Shown here: piece by piece, positions 8,455 through 16,236 of the stretch
Numbering within the stretch: position 1 is the first letter of the stretch
How the letters are laid out: every line of letters starts with the position of its first letter
Origin: Bacteroidales bacterium
GTDB taxonomy: Bacteria > Bacteroidota > Bacteroidia > Bacteroidales > Paludibacteraceae
Assembly: GCA_900767595.1 (NCBI GenBank)
Contig: CAAFZS010000031.1
Span: 1 to 43,960, forward strand
Direction: 5' to 3'
DNA length: 43,960 bases
Program-made: the position numbers and the translations under genes
The notes under the pieces: model-generated
Seen by the model: only the letters and a program-made list of their open reading frames with translations
Databases searched by the model: none
What the model was told of the DNA's origin: nothing

Positions 8455-9576
8455 ATGATTCAGCGACTTTTAGAAACACACATTCAGAAGGATCTGTTTT
8501 CAGGTAAGGCTATATGCATTATGGGTGCACGACAAACAGGTAAAACAACCATCTTAAAACAACTCTTTGAAACGCGGCAAGACACGTTATGGTTGAATGC
8601 GGATTTGACACAAGTACGGGAGATGTTTGCGCGCGTGTCATTGGGAATTTTACGTTCCATCATCGGTGACCATAAGATTGTGGTGATAGACGAGGCACAA
8701 CGTATTGCTGATGTCGGAATAAAAATGAAACTCATTACGGATAACTTTCCTGAGGTGCAACTCATTTTGACGGGAAGCAGTTCCTTCGACTTGTCCCAGA
8801 AGATTAACGAGCCCCTTACGGGCAGGAAATGGGAGTATCGTCTATATCCGCTATCCTTCAGCGAATTGAAAAACCACACAAACATCATGGACGAGATAGG
8901 TTGCCTCCCTATTCGTTTGATATACGGATCATATCCGGAGGTTGTCACTCACCCGGGAGACGAAGAGAGGCGACTGACTGCGTTAGCGGATAGTTATTTA
9001 TACAAGGACGTGCTGGAGTGGAGCGGAATAAAAAAGACAGATAAACTGACTAAGTTATTACAGGCACTCGCTTATCAAATCGGCTCAGAGGTGTCTTATA
9101 ACGAATTAGGCAATATGCTTCAACTGGATGCCGAGACGGTAGAGAAATACATCACCATCCTTGAGAAAGCCTACGTCATTTTCCGTGTTGGCTCCTTTAG
9201 CAGGAATATGCGCAATGAACTTAAATTCGCTAAGAAGGTGTATTTTTATGATACCGGCATACGAAACGCGATTATTCACAATTTTGCACCTATAGATGTG
9301 CGACAAGATGTCGGTGCCTTGTGGGAAAACTGGATGGTAAGCGAACTAAGGAAGAAACAGGAGTTCTTGTATGGCAATACTTCTCTGTATTTCTGGCGCA
9401 CCACGACGCAAAAGGAAATAGACTATCTCGAAGAGCGGGATGGCGTCATTTCGGCATACGAGTTTAAGTGGAATCCAAAAAAGAAAAGCGCCAAACAAGA
9501 CGCTTTCCTCGCTGCTTACCCCAACGCTACGTTACAAACAATAACGCCGGACAACTATTTTGAACTTCTATCATAA
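8455..9576 (+). CDS. AAA ATPase with DUF4143 domain
   Basis: 373 aa, a full-length member of the widespread AAA_14 + DUF4143 family. Residues 15-135 are the P-loop domain: Walker A GARQTGKTT (24-32), Walker B IVVIDE (75-80), then LILTGSSS (103-110), a sensor-like strand. A winged-helix-like segment (about 195-245) precedes the DUF4143 C-terminus, where W314-R315, E321-x-D323 and E336-F-K338 are laid out like a PD-(D/E)xK nuclease fold. The cellular role of the family is poorly known; links to defence or toxin-like systems have been suggested. It is a single-gene unit with its own promoter and a stem-loop just after the stop. An ATG at 8436 is in another frame and stops early. Confidence 0.85.
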   Translation: MIQRLLETHIQKDLFSGKAICIMGARQTGKTTILKQLFETRQDTLWLNADLTQVREMFARVSLGILRSIIGDHKIVVIDEAQRIADVGIKMKLITDNFPEVQLILTGSSSFDLSQKINEPLTGRKWEYRLYPLSFSELKNHTNIMDEIGCLPIRLIYGSYPEVVTHPGDEERRLTALADSYLYKDVLEWSGIKKTDKLTKLLQALAYQIGSEVSYNELGNMLQLDAETVEKYITILEKAYVIFRVGSFSRNMRNELKFAKKVYFYDTGIRNAIIHNFAPIDVRQDVGALWENWMVSELRKKQEFLYGNTSLYFWRTTTQKEIDYLEERDGVISAYEFKWNPKKKSAKQDAFLAAYPNATLQTITPDNYFELLS

Positions 9577-9586
9577 ACATAAAACC

Positions 9587-9613
9587 TGCGCACTTGGCAA
9601 TACCAAATGCGCA
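9587..9613 (+). terminator. Stem-loop downstream of the DUF4143 ATPase
   Basis: TGCGCA-C-TTGG, loop CAATA, CCAA-A-TGCGCA, with one internal C/A mismatch, starts 10 bp after the stop codon. It is followed by CAATTT rather than a long T run, so termination is plausible but not certain. Confidence 0.4.
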
Positions 9614-9619
9614 CAATTT

Positions 9620-9670
9620 CCCCTACTCCCCTACTCCTCTACTCCTCTACTCCTCTACACCCCTACCCCC
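9620..9670. repeat. Repeat family A, intergenic
   Basis: CCCTACTCCCCTACTCCTC and repeated TACTCCTC units, ending ACACCCCTACC. With 9764-9808 it takes up much of the 222-bp gap between the convergent ATPase and basic-protein genes. Apart from the stem-loop I see nothing else in this gap. Confidence 0.85.
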
Positions 9671-9763
9671 AACCTGCCTTCACCTCTCAACATCCTCTCG
9701 GTAACTGGTCGGTTTTTGGTCTGCTTTTACTCAGTTCCCACCTATGTCCTTACTATGTCCCCC

Positions 9764-9808
9764 TCAATCTTCAATCTTCAATCCTCAATCCTCAATCCTC
9801 AATCCTCC
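9764..9808. repeat. Repeat family B, at the end of a CDS
   Basis: Tandem TCAATCT / TCAATCC units. The TGA stop (9799-9801) of the 125-aa minus-strand gene lies inside this repeat. Confidence 0.8.
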
Positions 9809-10176
9809 TCCCCCACCTTTATCCTCACATAGTCCCACAAATATCGGCATCGCTTTCCGTGAAACACAAACCCATCTCTTCCGTGCCTTCGCTCCTCACT
9901 CTTCCAATGGATATACTCCTGTCTCAATCGTTCCTTCTCTACAGGGTCCTTATACAACTGCGAAGCTCTGGTTTGATTAGCTTTCAGCCTATCAACACCC
10001 TTCTTTTGTGCTTCCGGCATCACCCATAGGTTCTTTCTCTTTCCTCTGGGGTTACGTGGTCCGGGTTTCTTTTTAACGATTACCCATCCGGGTCTGCCGG
10101 GGGCATTACTTACATACTCGTCTTTTCCTATTGATCCACTCAGTGAACCAAAAGGCTCTTTCAAATGTGCTAACAT
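9799..10176 (-). CDS. Small basic protein of unknown function
   Basis: 125 aa, strongly basic, no signal peptide or membrane segment. The N-terminus (FGSLSGSIGKDEYV) vaguely resembles small Bacteroidota proteins that begin with a G-x-x-SGxIG motif. The middle (KKKPGPRNPRGKRKN) could contact nucleic acid. No family is firmly recognised. It is downstream of the VirE-like gene, separated by 214 bp holding three perfect hairpins. Its stop codon and last few codons are in or next to repeat family B, so the C-terminus may have been reshaped by repeat insertion. Confidence 0.6.
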   Translation of the reverse strand: MLAHLKEPFGSLSGSIGKDEYVSNAPGRPGWVIVKKKPGPRNPRGKRKNLWVMPEAQKKGVDRLKANQTRASQLYKDPVEKERLRQEYIHWKSEERRHGRDGFVFHGKRCRYLWDYVRIKVGEED

Positions 10177-10223
10177 AATAATAAAATTGTTTAATGATTA
10201 ATAATTTTTGTTCCGTTTCTTCT

Positions 10224-10321
10224 CGGCGAAAGTCTTTCGCCGTTTTATTAGGGTGTTTTTCTTCCGCGGTTCGCAACCGCGGCTTGTTATATCGTTCACT
10301 TAGCCCCGCATACCATGCGGG
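10224..10321. repeat. Three perfect hairpins at 40-bp spacing
   Basis: Stem CGGCGAAA, loop GTC (10224-10242). Stem CCGCGGTT, loop CGC (10264-10282). Stem CCCGCAT, loop ACC (10305-10321). The stems share no sequence but are all 7-8 bp with a 3-nt loop, and their starts are 40 and 41 bp apart. They sit between the VirE-like and basic-protein genes. Function unknown. Confidence 0.75.
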
Positions 10322-10327
10322 TTCCTT

Positions 10328-10453
10328 TGGTGCAAGTGGTGCAGGTGGTGCTAGTACTTCTATAAACCCTATCGCGCGCGGGTGAGAGTTTTAAATATAA
10401 CTTGCACCACCTGCACCACTAGCACCACCTGCACCACTAGCACCACCTGCACC
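10328..10453. repeat. Repeat family I (GGTGC) in inverted arrangement around the VirE stop
   Basis: Plus strand GGTGCAAGTGGTGCAGGTG continuing to GGTGCTAGT (10329-10351) faces a complementary array of TTGCACCACCTGCACCACT units (10400-10453). The right arm lies in the VirE-like gene and encodes GAGGAS repeats. Intervening DNA is about 48 bp and includes the stop codon and GCGCGCG. Confidence 0.75.
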
Positions 10454-11758
10454 ATCGGGATCTTCTTTTGCCGCTCGTGCTTGTAATCTTCGTTGGTTTT
10501 CAACATCTTGATTCCTTATTACGACATATCCTCTCTTACCTCCATGAAGTACTCTTTGTACGTACCCTGTTTTTTTCAAGACTGCTCCCAATTTGCTAAT
10601 GGGCATAGGTATCTTTATACCTCCATAGCTCACAAGCAGCGCACTAATTTCCGCGGTAGTCATAAATTCTGCCCCATTATCGCCGGGATTGGCGGGAGAG
10701 AAATAGACAGGCAGCAGTTCGGCTTCATTGCTGACTTTTTGGAACGACTCTACGTGATTCTCCAGAGCAGCGATATCGTCAAGGTCAAACCAGTAGTTGA
10801 ATCCTTGTTTAAGGAGGTACAACGCTTCACTATAGATTTGTTCGTAGGGAAAACTGTCTCCCCAATTAAAAGGGCTCTCGATTGATTCCACATCGAAGGG
10901 CAGCCAGCGACGGTTACCCGTTTGGTCGGTGAGGAACTCGCGATTATTTCCCGAGGCGCAGAACGAGGCGATACGGAGACGGCGGTCTTTGGTATAGCCG
11001 TAGGCGGCACGTTCGTTCACGTCGGAGGTCGTGACAAGCGACTTGAGTTGGTTGAGTTCGCGGTCATTCATCGAGTCTATCTCATCAATGTTGATAAGTC
11101 CGAACTCCGCAATACGCAGGCGCTCATCCTTATTAAGATCGCGCACGTTGGTCATCTTCGTTTGGTAGGCGCGCAGGCAGGGCGGCATCAGGTGTTCAAG
11201 CCACGTGGTCTTGTAGATACCTTGACGACCGATTAGCACGAGCACTTGCTGGTTGACAACACCATCGTAAAGCCAACTCGCCACCATCGCCACGAACCAC
11301 TTCCTAAAGCACACCCGCCATCTCTCTTGCGGATTTTCCCTACTCCCCTCCTCCTCTACTCCTCTACTCCCATTGGACACATGGACTTGCGAACTGAGCC
11401 AATCGATGAACGACACCGAACTGGGGGTATATTCCGGTAGGGAATTAAGGTACTCGCGCAGCGGGTTAACCGAAGGGATGTCTTCGGAGTTAAGGACCGT
11501 AAGGATCTCCTGTGCAGAGACGCTCACGCCTGTTTCGGTAGCGCAGTTACAAGCGATAGTGTTAACCTTGCGCTTGTCAACCTCTTGCCACAACCCTACT
11601 CCTCTACTCCCCTCCTCCTCTACTCCCAATACACGGATTTGCAGTTTGTGGGATAGTACATCCCAGCGGAAGTCGTTTCCGCCATTGTAGTTTTCGTGCA
11701 CGTATTGCCGTGCTGCATCTAATTTGTTTGCCATAAAGAAAAATTGTTTTTTCTCCAT
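10391..11758 (-). CDS. VirE-like P-loop ATPase (virulence-associated E family)
   Basis: 455 aa from ATG 11758; ATG 11734 is an alternative. The open frame extends further upstream but across the predicted promoter. It matches the C-terminal helicase-like half of VirE/VapE proteins of mobile elements: Walker A GRQGIYKTT (177-185), Walker B FGLINIDEID (219-228), then the conserved ASGNNREFL and GNRRWLPF. The primase-like N-terminus of longer relatives is missing. Family A repeats are read in-frame twice, as LGVEEEGSRGVG (about 44-55) and SRGVEEEGSREN (about 131-142), and family I encodes the last GAGGAS units. Likely a remnant of an integrative or phage-derived element; no integrase is visible. 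It has its own promoter at 11833-11864. Confidence 0.75.
   Translation of the reverse strand: MEKKQFFFMANKLDAARQYVHENYNGGNDFRWDVLSHKLQIRVLGVEEEGSRGVGLWQEVDKRKVNTIACNCATETGVSVSAQEILTVLNSEDIPSVNPLREYLNSLPEYTPSSVSFIDWLSSQVHVSNGSRGVEEEGSRENPQERWRVCFRKWFVAMVASWLYDGVVNQQVLVLIGRQGIYKTTWLEHLMPPCLRAYQTKMTNVRDLNKDERLRIAEFGLINIDEIDSMNDRELNQLKSLVTTSDVNERAAYGYTKDRRLRIASFCASGNNREFLTDQTGNRRWLPFDVESIESPFNWGDSFPYEQIYSEALYLLKQGFNYWFDLDDIAALENHVESFQKVSNEAELLPVYFSPANPGDNGAEFMTTAEISALLVSYGGIKIPMPISKLGAVLKKTGYVQRVLHGGKRGYVVIRNQDVENQRRLQARAAKEDPDGAGGASGAGGASGAGGASYI
11338..11371. repeat. Repeat family A inside the VirE-like CDS
   Basis: CCCTACTCCCCTCCTCC then TCTACTCC units, read on the minus strand as the charged stretch GSRGVEEEGSREN ahead of the P-loop domain. 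Confidence 0.85.
11594..11628. repeat. Repeat family A, second copy in the VirE-like CDS
   Basis: CCCTACTCCTCTACTCC plus CCTCCTCCTCTACTCC, read on the minus strand as GVEEEGSRGVG. This is the same peptide as in UvrA, with one D/E difference. Confidence 0.85.
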
Positions 11759-11832
11759 GACAGCGCTGTCCTCGGGGTCCGGATTATGAAGCTTCGGTCG
11801 GATTTGCCCGAGTCGGATTCTAAATTCGACTG

Positions 11833-11864
11833 CAAAAGTAGATAAAAAAAACGACTCCCACAAA
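11833..11864 (-). promoter_or_regulatory. Promoter of the VirE-like gene
   Basis: Minus strand: -33 TTTG (11861-11864), 20-bp spacer, -7 box TACTTTTG (11833-11840). Start near 11826, leaving a leader of about 68 nt to ATG 11758. A palindrome GACAGCGCTGTC lies immediately upstream of that ATG. Confidence 0.75.
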
Positions 11865-11905
11865 TAGTGAGAATCGTTTACAACTACATGCAACTAAAAT
11901 GCAAC

Positions 11906-12778
11906 TTAATTTCGATATTTGCGCAAATTCGTGCTACTATATGCAACTTGGAAATAATCTACCAAGATCTTATGCAACTCCTCCGTGTTGTAACAACTTT
12001 CGTTCACATACTTCAAAGCAGCATTTGTTCTAAGACAGTGAACCATGTGCCGTGCCGGTCCTTTGGCCGCTAACTGAAGTTCCTCCATAACGGCTTCTAC
12101 TTTTCCTTCCCGAACGGCTTGCGGCGTGATAAGCGGGCAAAGTGGCAGTTCTTTCTTCTTTTCTGCTTGTTTGTTGGTAACTTCTGTTTTCTCAGCCTCT
12201 TCCGGATGATCCATCTTATACTCTAACTTTTTGCAGGCCTCATCTAAGGCAGGCTTTTCCGCTTCAACCTTTTCTTGCCATTGTGATGATTCTTCATAAT
12301 GGTTTAAATATGCCTCCCATAATGCAAAAACCTCCTTACGAGAACGATTGCCAAAAGCTGCTTTGTTATAATCCATAGGCAACAACATCTCACGTTGGCG
12401 ATAAATAGAGAGCATCACTTCGTATGCCACAGTATCATCGTAGAACTCTTCTAAAAAGTTATAAAGGTCTATTAAGACAGGCTCATAGAACTCATTCCAA
12501 TTAACACATACAGGGGCAATAATATGCTCTCGAAGCAACTCTCGCAGTCCCCATATAGCATAGGTTTTCTGACTTAGTTCACGACCATATTTCTCTATAT
12601 GATGCTTGCGCATTTTTTCCTCATTGAGACCATAGAAATAATAGTCCGCTGCCGTTTCAATGCCGACATTCACTTCATAGCCATAGTACTCTTTGGCGAG
12701 AAGCATCCAATCATTCCACTCCAAGTCCCGTGCCCAATCGTCCAGATATTCAGGTAAAATGTTATACTGATTAAACAT
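11906..12778 (-). CDS. Protein of unknown function, 290 aa
   Basis: No family recognised. The protein is soluble, acidic and rich in aromatic residues (YLDDWARDLEWNDWMLLAKEYYGYEV at the start, broken here only by reading order), with helix-rich N- and middle parts. A charged stretch at about 165-215, rich in E and K, could be coiled coil. The C-terminus (NTEELHKILVDYFQVAYSST) is predicted helical. No signal peptide or membrane segment. It starts 41 bp after the stop of the AAA ATPase at 12820-13938, with no promoter seen in the gap, so the two are probably co-transcribed and may work together. Confidence 0.65.
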   Translation of the reverse strand: MFNQYNILPEYLDDWARDLEWNDWMLLAKEYYGYEVNVGIETAADYYFYGLNEEKMRKHHIEKYGRELSQKTYAIWGLRELLREHIIAPVCVNWNEFYEPVLIDLYNFLEEFYDDTVAYEVMLSIYRQREMLLPMDYNKAAFGNRSRKEVFALWEAYLNHYEESSQWQEKVEAEKPALDEACKKLEYKMDHPEEAEKTEVTNKQAEKKKELPLCPLITPQAVREGKVEAVMEELQLAAKGPARHMVHCLRTNAALKYVNESCYNTEELHKILVDYFQVAYSSTNLRKYRN

Positions 12779-12819
12779 AGTTATTTCCTTTTATATTAAT
12801 TACGCTTCGTGGCGTAACG

Positions 12820-13938
12820 CTAAATGGTGTAATGAAGAATATAATATTGTAAAAACGGGTCCCCGACAAAAAACGTTTCGCCTTCACGCTCTAAAATTCC
12901 CATTTCCATTAAGGCTATAACAGATTTTTGAACAGAAGAAGCACCCACCAAACGATTGGCAGCGATATATTGGGCAGAATAGATGTTTTTACCCGAGACA
13001 GCAATGGAACTCAATAATTTCTTCTGCGATACAGATAATTTATCCAAGAGTTCAAAATAGTAATCCCTTTTAAGATTAAGGACGCGAATGAAACACTCAT
13101 CAACTATCTGTTCTGTTACTTGACCTCCCTGAGGCATTAAATATTGCCAAATCTCAGCTCCAAGTAACTGAATGTAATAAGGAATATTTTCCGCACTCGC
13201 TATTAGATGTTTGCAAACGGCCGGTTCAATTTGGATGTTGTTAGAACTCAATCGATTGATTAAGAATTGTACCGTTTCATTTTCCGGCAAAGTAGATAAC
13301 TGCATCACCTTAGCAGAATTATAGAATGGTCTGTTCTTTGCCATAAACATATCCTGCATTAGATGGGTCTTACTACCTAAGAAAAGGTAATTGGCATGCT
13401 TATGGTGCTGAATACGGCTACGCAAAAGAGCCTCTAAATTAAACTTATCAAACTTACGGATCTCTTGAAATTCATCCATAACCACGACTATTCTGCGCCC
13501 GTTTTCTGCCATTCTTTCCGGCAAATCTATCACATCCTCTACCATGTCAATGGTTACCTCAGGAGAAATGAATTCAACACCAAAGGACGGCTTCCCGAAT
13601 TCATCCATCGTCAACTTAGGACGTATATTCTTGAGTTGCGCCACCATTTGCATAAAACGCTCTATGATAGTCTGATGTTTCGCTAAATTCTTTAGGAATA
13701 ACGTTACAAACGCTTCTAATGAATAAACAGGCATCAAGTCAAAATAGACACATTCTATTCCTTGATTTTCGAGAATGTCAATTGCTTTGAATACTAAAGA
13801 AGTTTTTCCATAACGACGAGGCGCAAAAAGGACAACATTATTCCCGCCTACAAGTGTATCTACCAATTGTTGTGTTTCTTCGGTGCGATCATAAAAAGTA
13901 TCGCCTTGGGCAATTGAGTCATAAATGAAAGGATTCAT
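12820..13938 (-). CDS. AAA ATPase (ATPase_2-like) with winged-helix C-terminus
   Basis: 372 aa. Walker A is APRRYGKTS (39-47) and Walker B RIVVVMDEFQEI (149-160, with D155-E156), in the arrangement of the archaeal-type ATP-binding proteins found widely in Bacteroidota. The C-terminal third carries a winged-helix-like segment (KLSVSQKKLLSSIAVSG, SVQKSVIALMEMGILERE), then FFVGDPFLQYYI, the typical ending of this family. Function is not established; family members occur near mobile and defence genes. It has its own promoter at 13987-14018 and probably drives the downstream 290-aa gene too. Confidence 0.8.
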   Translation of the reverse strand: MNPFIYDSIAQGDTFYDRTEETQQLVDTLVGGNNVVLFAPRRYGKTSLVFKAIDILENQGIECVYFDLMPVYSLEAFVTLFLKNLAKHQTIIERFMQMVAQLKNIRPKLTMDEFGKPSFGVEFISPEVTIDMVEDVIDLPERMAENGRRIVVVMDEFQEIRKFDKFNLEALLRSRIQHHKHANYLFLGSKTHLMQDMFMAKNRPFYNSAKVMQLSTLPENETVQFLINRLSSNNIQIEPAVCKHLIASAENIPYYIQLLGAEIWQYLMPQGGQVTEQIVDECFIRVLNLKRDYYFELLDKLSVSQKKLLSSIAVSGKNIYSAQYIAANRLVGASSVQKSVIALMEMGILEREGETFFVGDPFLQYYILHYTI

Positions 13939-13986
13939 AGTCTATAATTTTTACGCTAAAGTGATTATCTTTTTCAATTACGCCTG

Positions 13987-14018
13987 CAAAGATAATACTT
14001 TTTTCCCATATACGCAAA
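13987..14018 (-). promoter_or_regulatory. Promoter of the AAA ATPase / 290-aa gene pair
   Basis: Minus strand: -33 TTTG (14015-14018), 20-bp spacer, -7 box TATCTTTG (13987-13994). The -33 box is embedded in AT-rich GCAAA/TTTGC half-sites (14014-14037), a possible operator. Confidence 0.75.
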
Positions 14019-14047
14019 TATTTTTGCATATTTTTGCTATTTGATAA

Positions 14048-15151
14048 CTATTTCATCAGCGAGCGGAGAAGTTGCGACCATTCGCAGTTCTCTTTGGTGC
14101 CGTGGAAGTTCTCCGCACCCGGACCGAAAGCATAGACGGGAACTTGGATATTGGAATGGTCCTCAACAGAGAAGTTCACTTCGATCTGACCTTTGGCTAG
14201 ATCGCCGCCAATGAGACTCAAACCACCGGATTCATGATCCGCCGTTACTATGACGAGCGTGTTACCGTCTTTCTCTGCCCAATCGAGCACCGCACCGACG
14301 GTAGCGTCAAAGTCAAGCATCTCCGCCATAACGTTCTCAATATGGTTGTCGTGGCAATAACCATCAATGAGCGAACCTTCAACCATCAAGAAGAATCCGT
14401 CCTTATTATCGAGCATCTCTATTGCTTTCATCGTTTGGCGTTGGAACAAATCGCCCCGAACGGAAGGTAGCGGATAGTCGTTATAGGCCAGCACACCTAT
14501 CAGCGGTAGGTTCTGCATAGCAAAGAAATGCTCCTTGTCCGTCGTGGTATCCCTACCCTGCTGCGCCATCTCGCTTAAGATGGAGCGGCCGTCTTCTCGT
14601 TCCTCAAAGTAAAGCCATCCTCCACCCACGATAAGATCCACGGGCGAAGTGAGGTAATCCGCAATGATCGGTTCGCTATTACGGCGATAAGTATCGTGAC
14701 AACAGAAAGAGGCGGGCGTAGCGTCATCCAATCCGCAGGTGACGGATATTCCCGTTCGCATACCCTTGGTATGGGCAATATCAATGAGGGACGGCAGTTC
14801 GTTACCGGCGGTATCGACCGCAATATGGTAATACTGAATCTTCTGCCCACACGCCCAAGCCGATCCTCCGGCTCCGCTATCCGTGATGAGGTGATCGAGG
14901 CAATAAGTGCGATTGAAACCCGTATAAGGGAAACGGTCGATGTTCAGGTGCCCTTTGTTCGTTACCCAACCGCAAGACACTTGCGGCACACCCATGCCGT
15001 CGCCAATCATGAGAATGATGTTTTTGGGAGTAGAGGAGGAGGGGTGTAGGGGAGTAGGGTGTTGGCAACTCGTAAGAAGTAGAGGAAGGAGGAAAAAGGA
15101 AATAGGAATAAGGAATGAGGAAATAGGAAATAGGATGGAAGAATGTTTCAT
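14048..15151 (-). CDS. phoA: Alkaline phosphatase lipoprotein
   Basis: 367 aa. A PhoA-type phosphomonoesterase with the full catalytic set by family pattern: D51 (MIGDGMG), nucleophile S92 (TDSGAGGSAWACG), E258 (MVEGS), D263-x-x-x-H267, D305-H306 (TADHESGG) and H332. The N-terminus is a lipoprotein signal ending LLLTSC with Cys29, so it is probably membrane-anchored in the periplasm or outer membrane. The hydrophobic core (ILFPISSFLIPISFFLLP) is encoded by repeat family C, and residues 31-43 (HPTPLHPSSSTPK) by family A. Last gene of the 11-gene operon, 4 bp after the HAD gene. It probably removes phosphate from sugars or glycan fragments released by the upstream enzymes (inference). Confidence 0.9.
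   Translation of the reverse strand: MKHSSILFPISSFLIPISFFLLPLLLTSCQHPTPLHPSSSTPKNIILMIGDGMGVPQVSCGWVTNKGHLNIDRFPYTGFNRTYCLDHLITDSGAGGSAWACGQKIQYYHIAVDTAGNELPSLIDIAHTKGMRTGISVTCGLDDATPASFCCHDTYRRNSEPIIADYLTSPVDLIVGGGWLYFEEREDGRSILSEMAQQGRDTTTDKEHFFAMQNLPLIGVLAYNDYPLPSVRGDLFQRQTMKAIEMLDNKDGFFLMVEGSLIDGYCHDNHIENVMAEMLDFDATVGAVLDWAEKDGNTLVIVTADHESGGLSLIGGDLAKGQIEVNFSVEDHSNIQVPVYAFGPGAENFHGTKENCEWSQLLRSLMK
15027..15060. repeat. Repeat family A inside phoA
   Basis: GGGAGTAGAGGAGGAGGG then TGTAGGGGAGTAGGG, read on the minus strand as TPLHPSSSTP directly after the lipid-attachment cysteine region. Confidence 0.85.
15079..15136. repeat. Repeat family C forming a signal peptide
   Basis: Degenerate GGAAATAGGAATAAGGAATG units. 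On the minus strand it encodes the hydrophobic core of the phosphatase signal peptide. The same family in uvrA is read in the opposite sense as charged loop sequence. Confidence 0.8.
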
Positions 15152-15155
15152 ATTG

Positions 15156-15755
15156 TTAATCTATTGTAGATAAAAATTGTTTTAGTTCATCAACGGAGGC
15201 AACGGTATGCCAACCGGTAGCTTGCTGAGCGGCACGACGGTTCTCCTCGATATCGTCCACAAAAACCGTCTGCTCGGGGTCGAGGCAGAGTTTATGGTGA
15301 ACATACTCAAAGAGGGCGGGATTGGGTTTGACCATGTGCAGCACATGCGAAAGGAAGACATCGTCAAAGACGGACATATCGTAATGGTCCAAGATGTCCT
15401 GCCAGCAAGCATCATTGTTATTCGAGAGCAGATAGAGGTGATAGCCCTGCTGTTTTAATTGCTTTAGATACTCCATCCGCTCCGCAGGAATACCGGCGTG
15501 GATGGTGACCCAAGCCTCGATTACTTGCTCGCGGGTCGTACCGGGAACGCACAATCTCAAGACTTGCGTAAGGAACTCATCCAAAGAGACAAGTCCTTTC
15601 TCGAACTGTTCCATCAGGCCGGTTCCTTCGCCTTTATCGTCCATACCAAGACGGGAGAAGTTCTCCCCCGTCAGTTGCTTGAGGCGGTCGATGCAACCCG
15701 GAATATTGTGCTGCATCAGCACGCCACCCATGTCAAAAATAAGGTTGTGTATCAT
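15156..15755 (-). CDS. HAD-superfamily phosphatase (YihX-like)
   Basis: 199 aa. HAD subfamily IA hydrolase: motif I IFDMGGVL (D8 nucleophile, with G at the second position as in YihX-type sugar-phosphate phosphatases), motif II S111-N112 (LLSNNND), motif III K143 (HMVKPNPALF) and motif IV VDDIEEN (D167, D168). The cap is a small helical insert after motif I. No signal peptide, so it is cytoplasmic. A hexose-1-phosphate or related sugar phosphate is the likely substrate by family analogy. It overlaps the preceding lipoprotein gene by 4 bp and ends 4 bp before phoA, so it belongs to the operon. Confidence 0.85.
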   Translation of the reverse strand: MIHNLIFDMGGVLMQHNIPGCIDRLKQLTGENFSRLGMDDKGEGTGLMEQFEKGLVSLDEFLTQVLRLCVPGTTREQVIEAWVTIHAGIPAERMEYLKQLKQQGYHLYLLSNNNDACWQDILDHYDMSVFDDVFLSHVLHMVKPNPALFEYVHHKLCLDPEQTVFVDDIEENRRAAQQATGWHTVASVDELKQFLSTID

Positions 15756-16234
15756 TTGAACAAATCGGGACGCGTAGTACGCATATAGTTATTTGCCTGA
15801 GCCATAGTCATCATCGTAGTATCACGATAGAGACCGTTGATGAGTCCTTGACGGAAGATAGGTTGTGAAAGGGTGATAGGTACTTGTTGGATATACCCGA
15901 TGCGCACCCAATGGTTGGAGTTAACACCTAACCGATAACCGCGGGAAGCCATATAGGGATGTTCATAGCCTTTGATGTTCCATTGGGGCGTACTATCCGT
16001 TGACACTTGGGCGGCATCATTATACCCACGGTCATAAGCAACAATATATTCGGCTATACCTTCGCCTGTGGTATCCATATATACCGAACCGTGCAAATAA
16101 CCGGTCATAAACGCCATAGCATAGGAAACAGAGTCCTGCTGCGATTGCAAAGCAACCTTACGAACGGGACGAGAGGTACATGAAAGGAACGAAAGGGCAA
16201 TAAAGCCAAGTGAGATAAAAATAAGTTTACGCAT
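15752..16234 (-). CDS. Lipoprotein resembling the FKBP N-terminal domain
   Basis: 160 aa. MRKLIFISLGFIALSFLSC is a lipoprotein signal with Cys19. The segment QQDSVSYAMAFMTGYLHGSV, a helical stretch ending DRGYN and a closing IFRQGLINGLYRD resemble the helical dimerisation domain of FKBP/Mip-type prolyl isomerases. The catalytic FKBP_C domain is absent. It may be an adaptor or chaperone for secreted enzymes of the operon (inference). It starts 2 bp after one gene and overlaps the next by 4 bp. Confidence 0.6.
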   Translation of the reverse strand: MRKLIFISLGFIALSFLSCTSRPVRKVALQSQQDSVSYAMAFMTGYLHGSVYMDTTGEGIAEYIVAYDRGYNDAAQVSTDSTPQWNIKGYEHPYMASRGYRLGVNSNHWVRIGYIQQVPITLSQPIFRQGLINGLYRDTTMMTMAQANNYMRTTRPDLFK

Positions 16235-16236
16235 AG

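Noticed and set aside
11759..11893. N-terminal extension of the VirE-like protein
   Set aside because: The extension starts at a TTG and spans a good promoter (11833-11864); ATG 11758 or 11734 is more likely.
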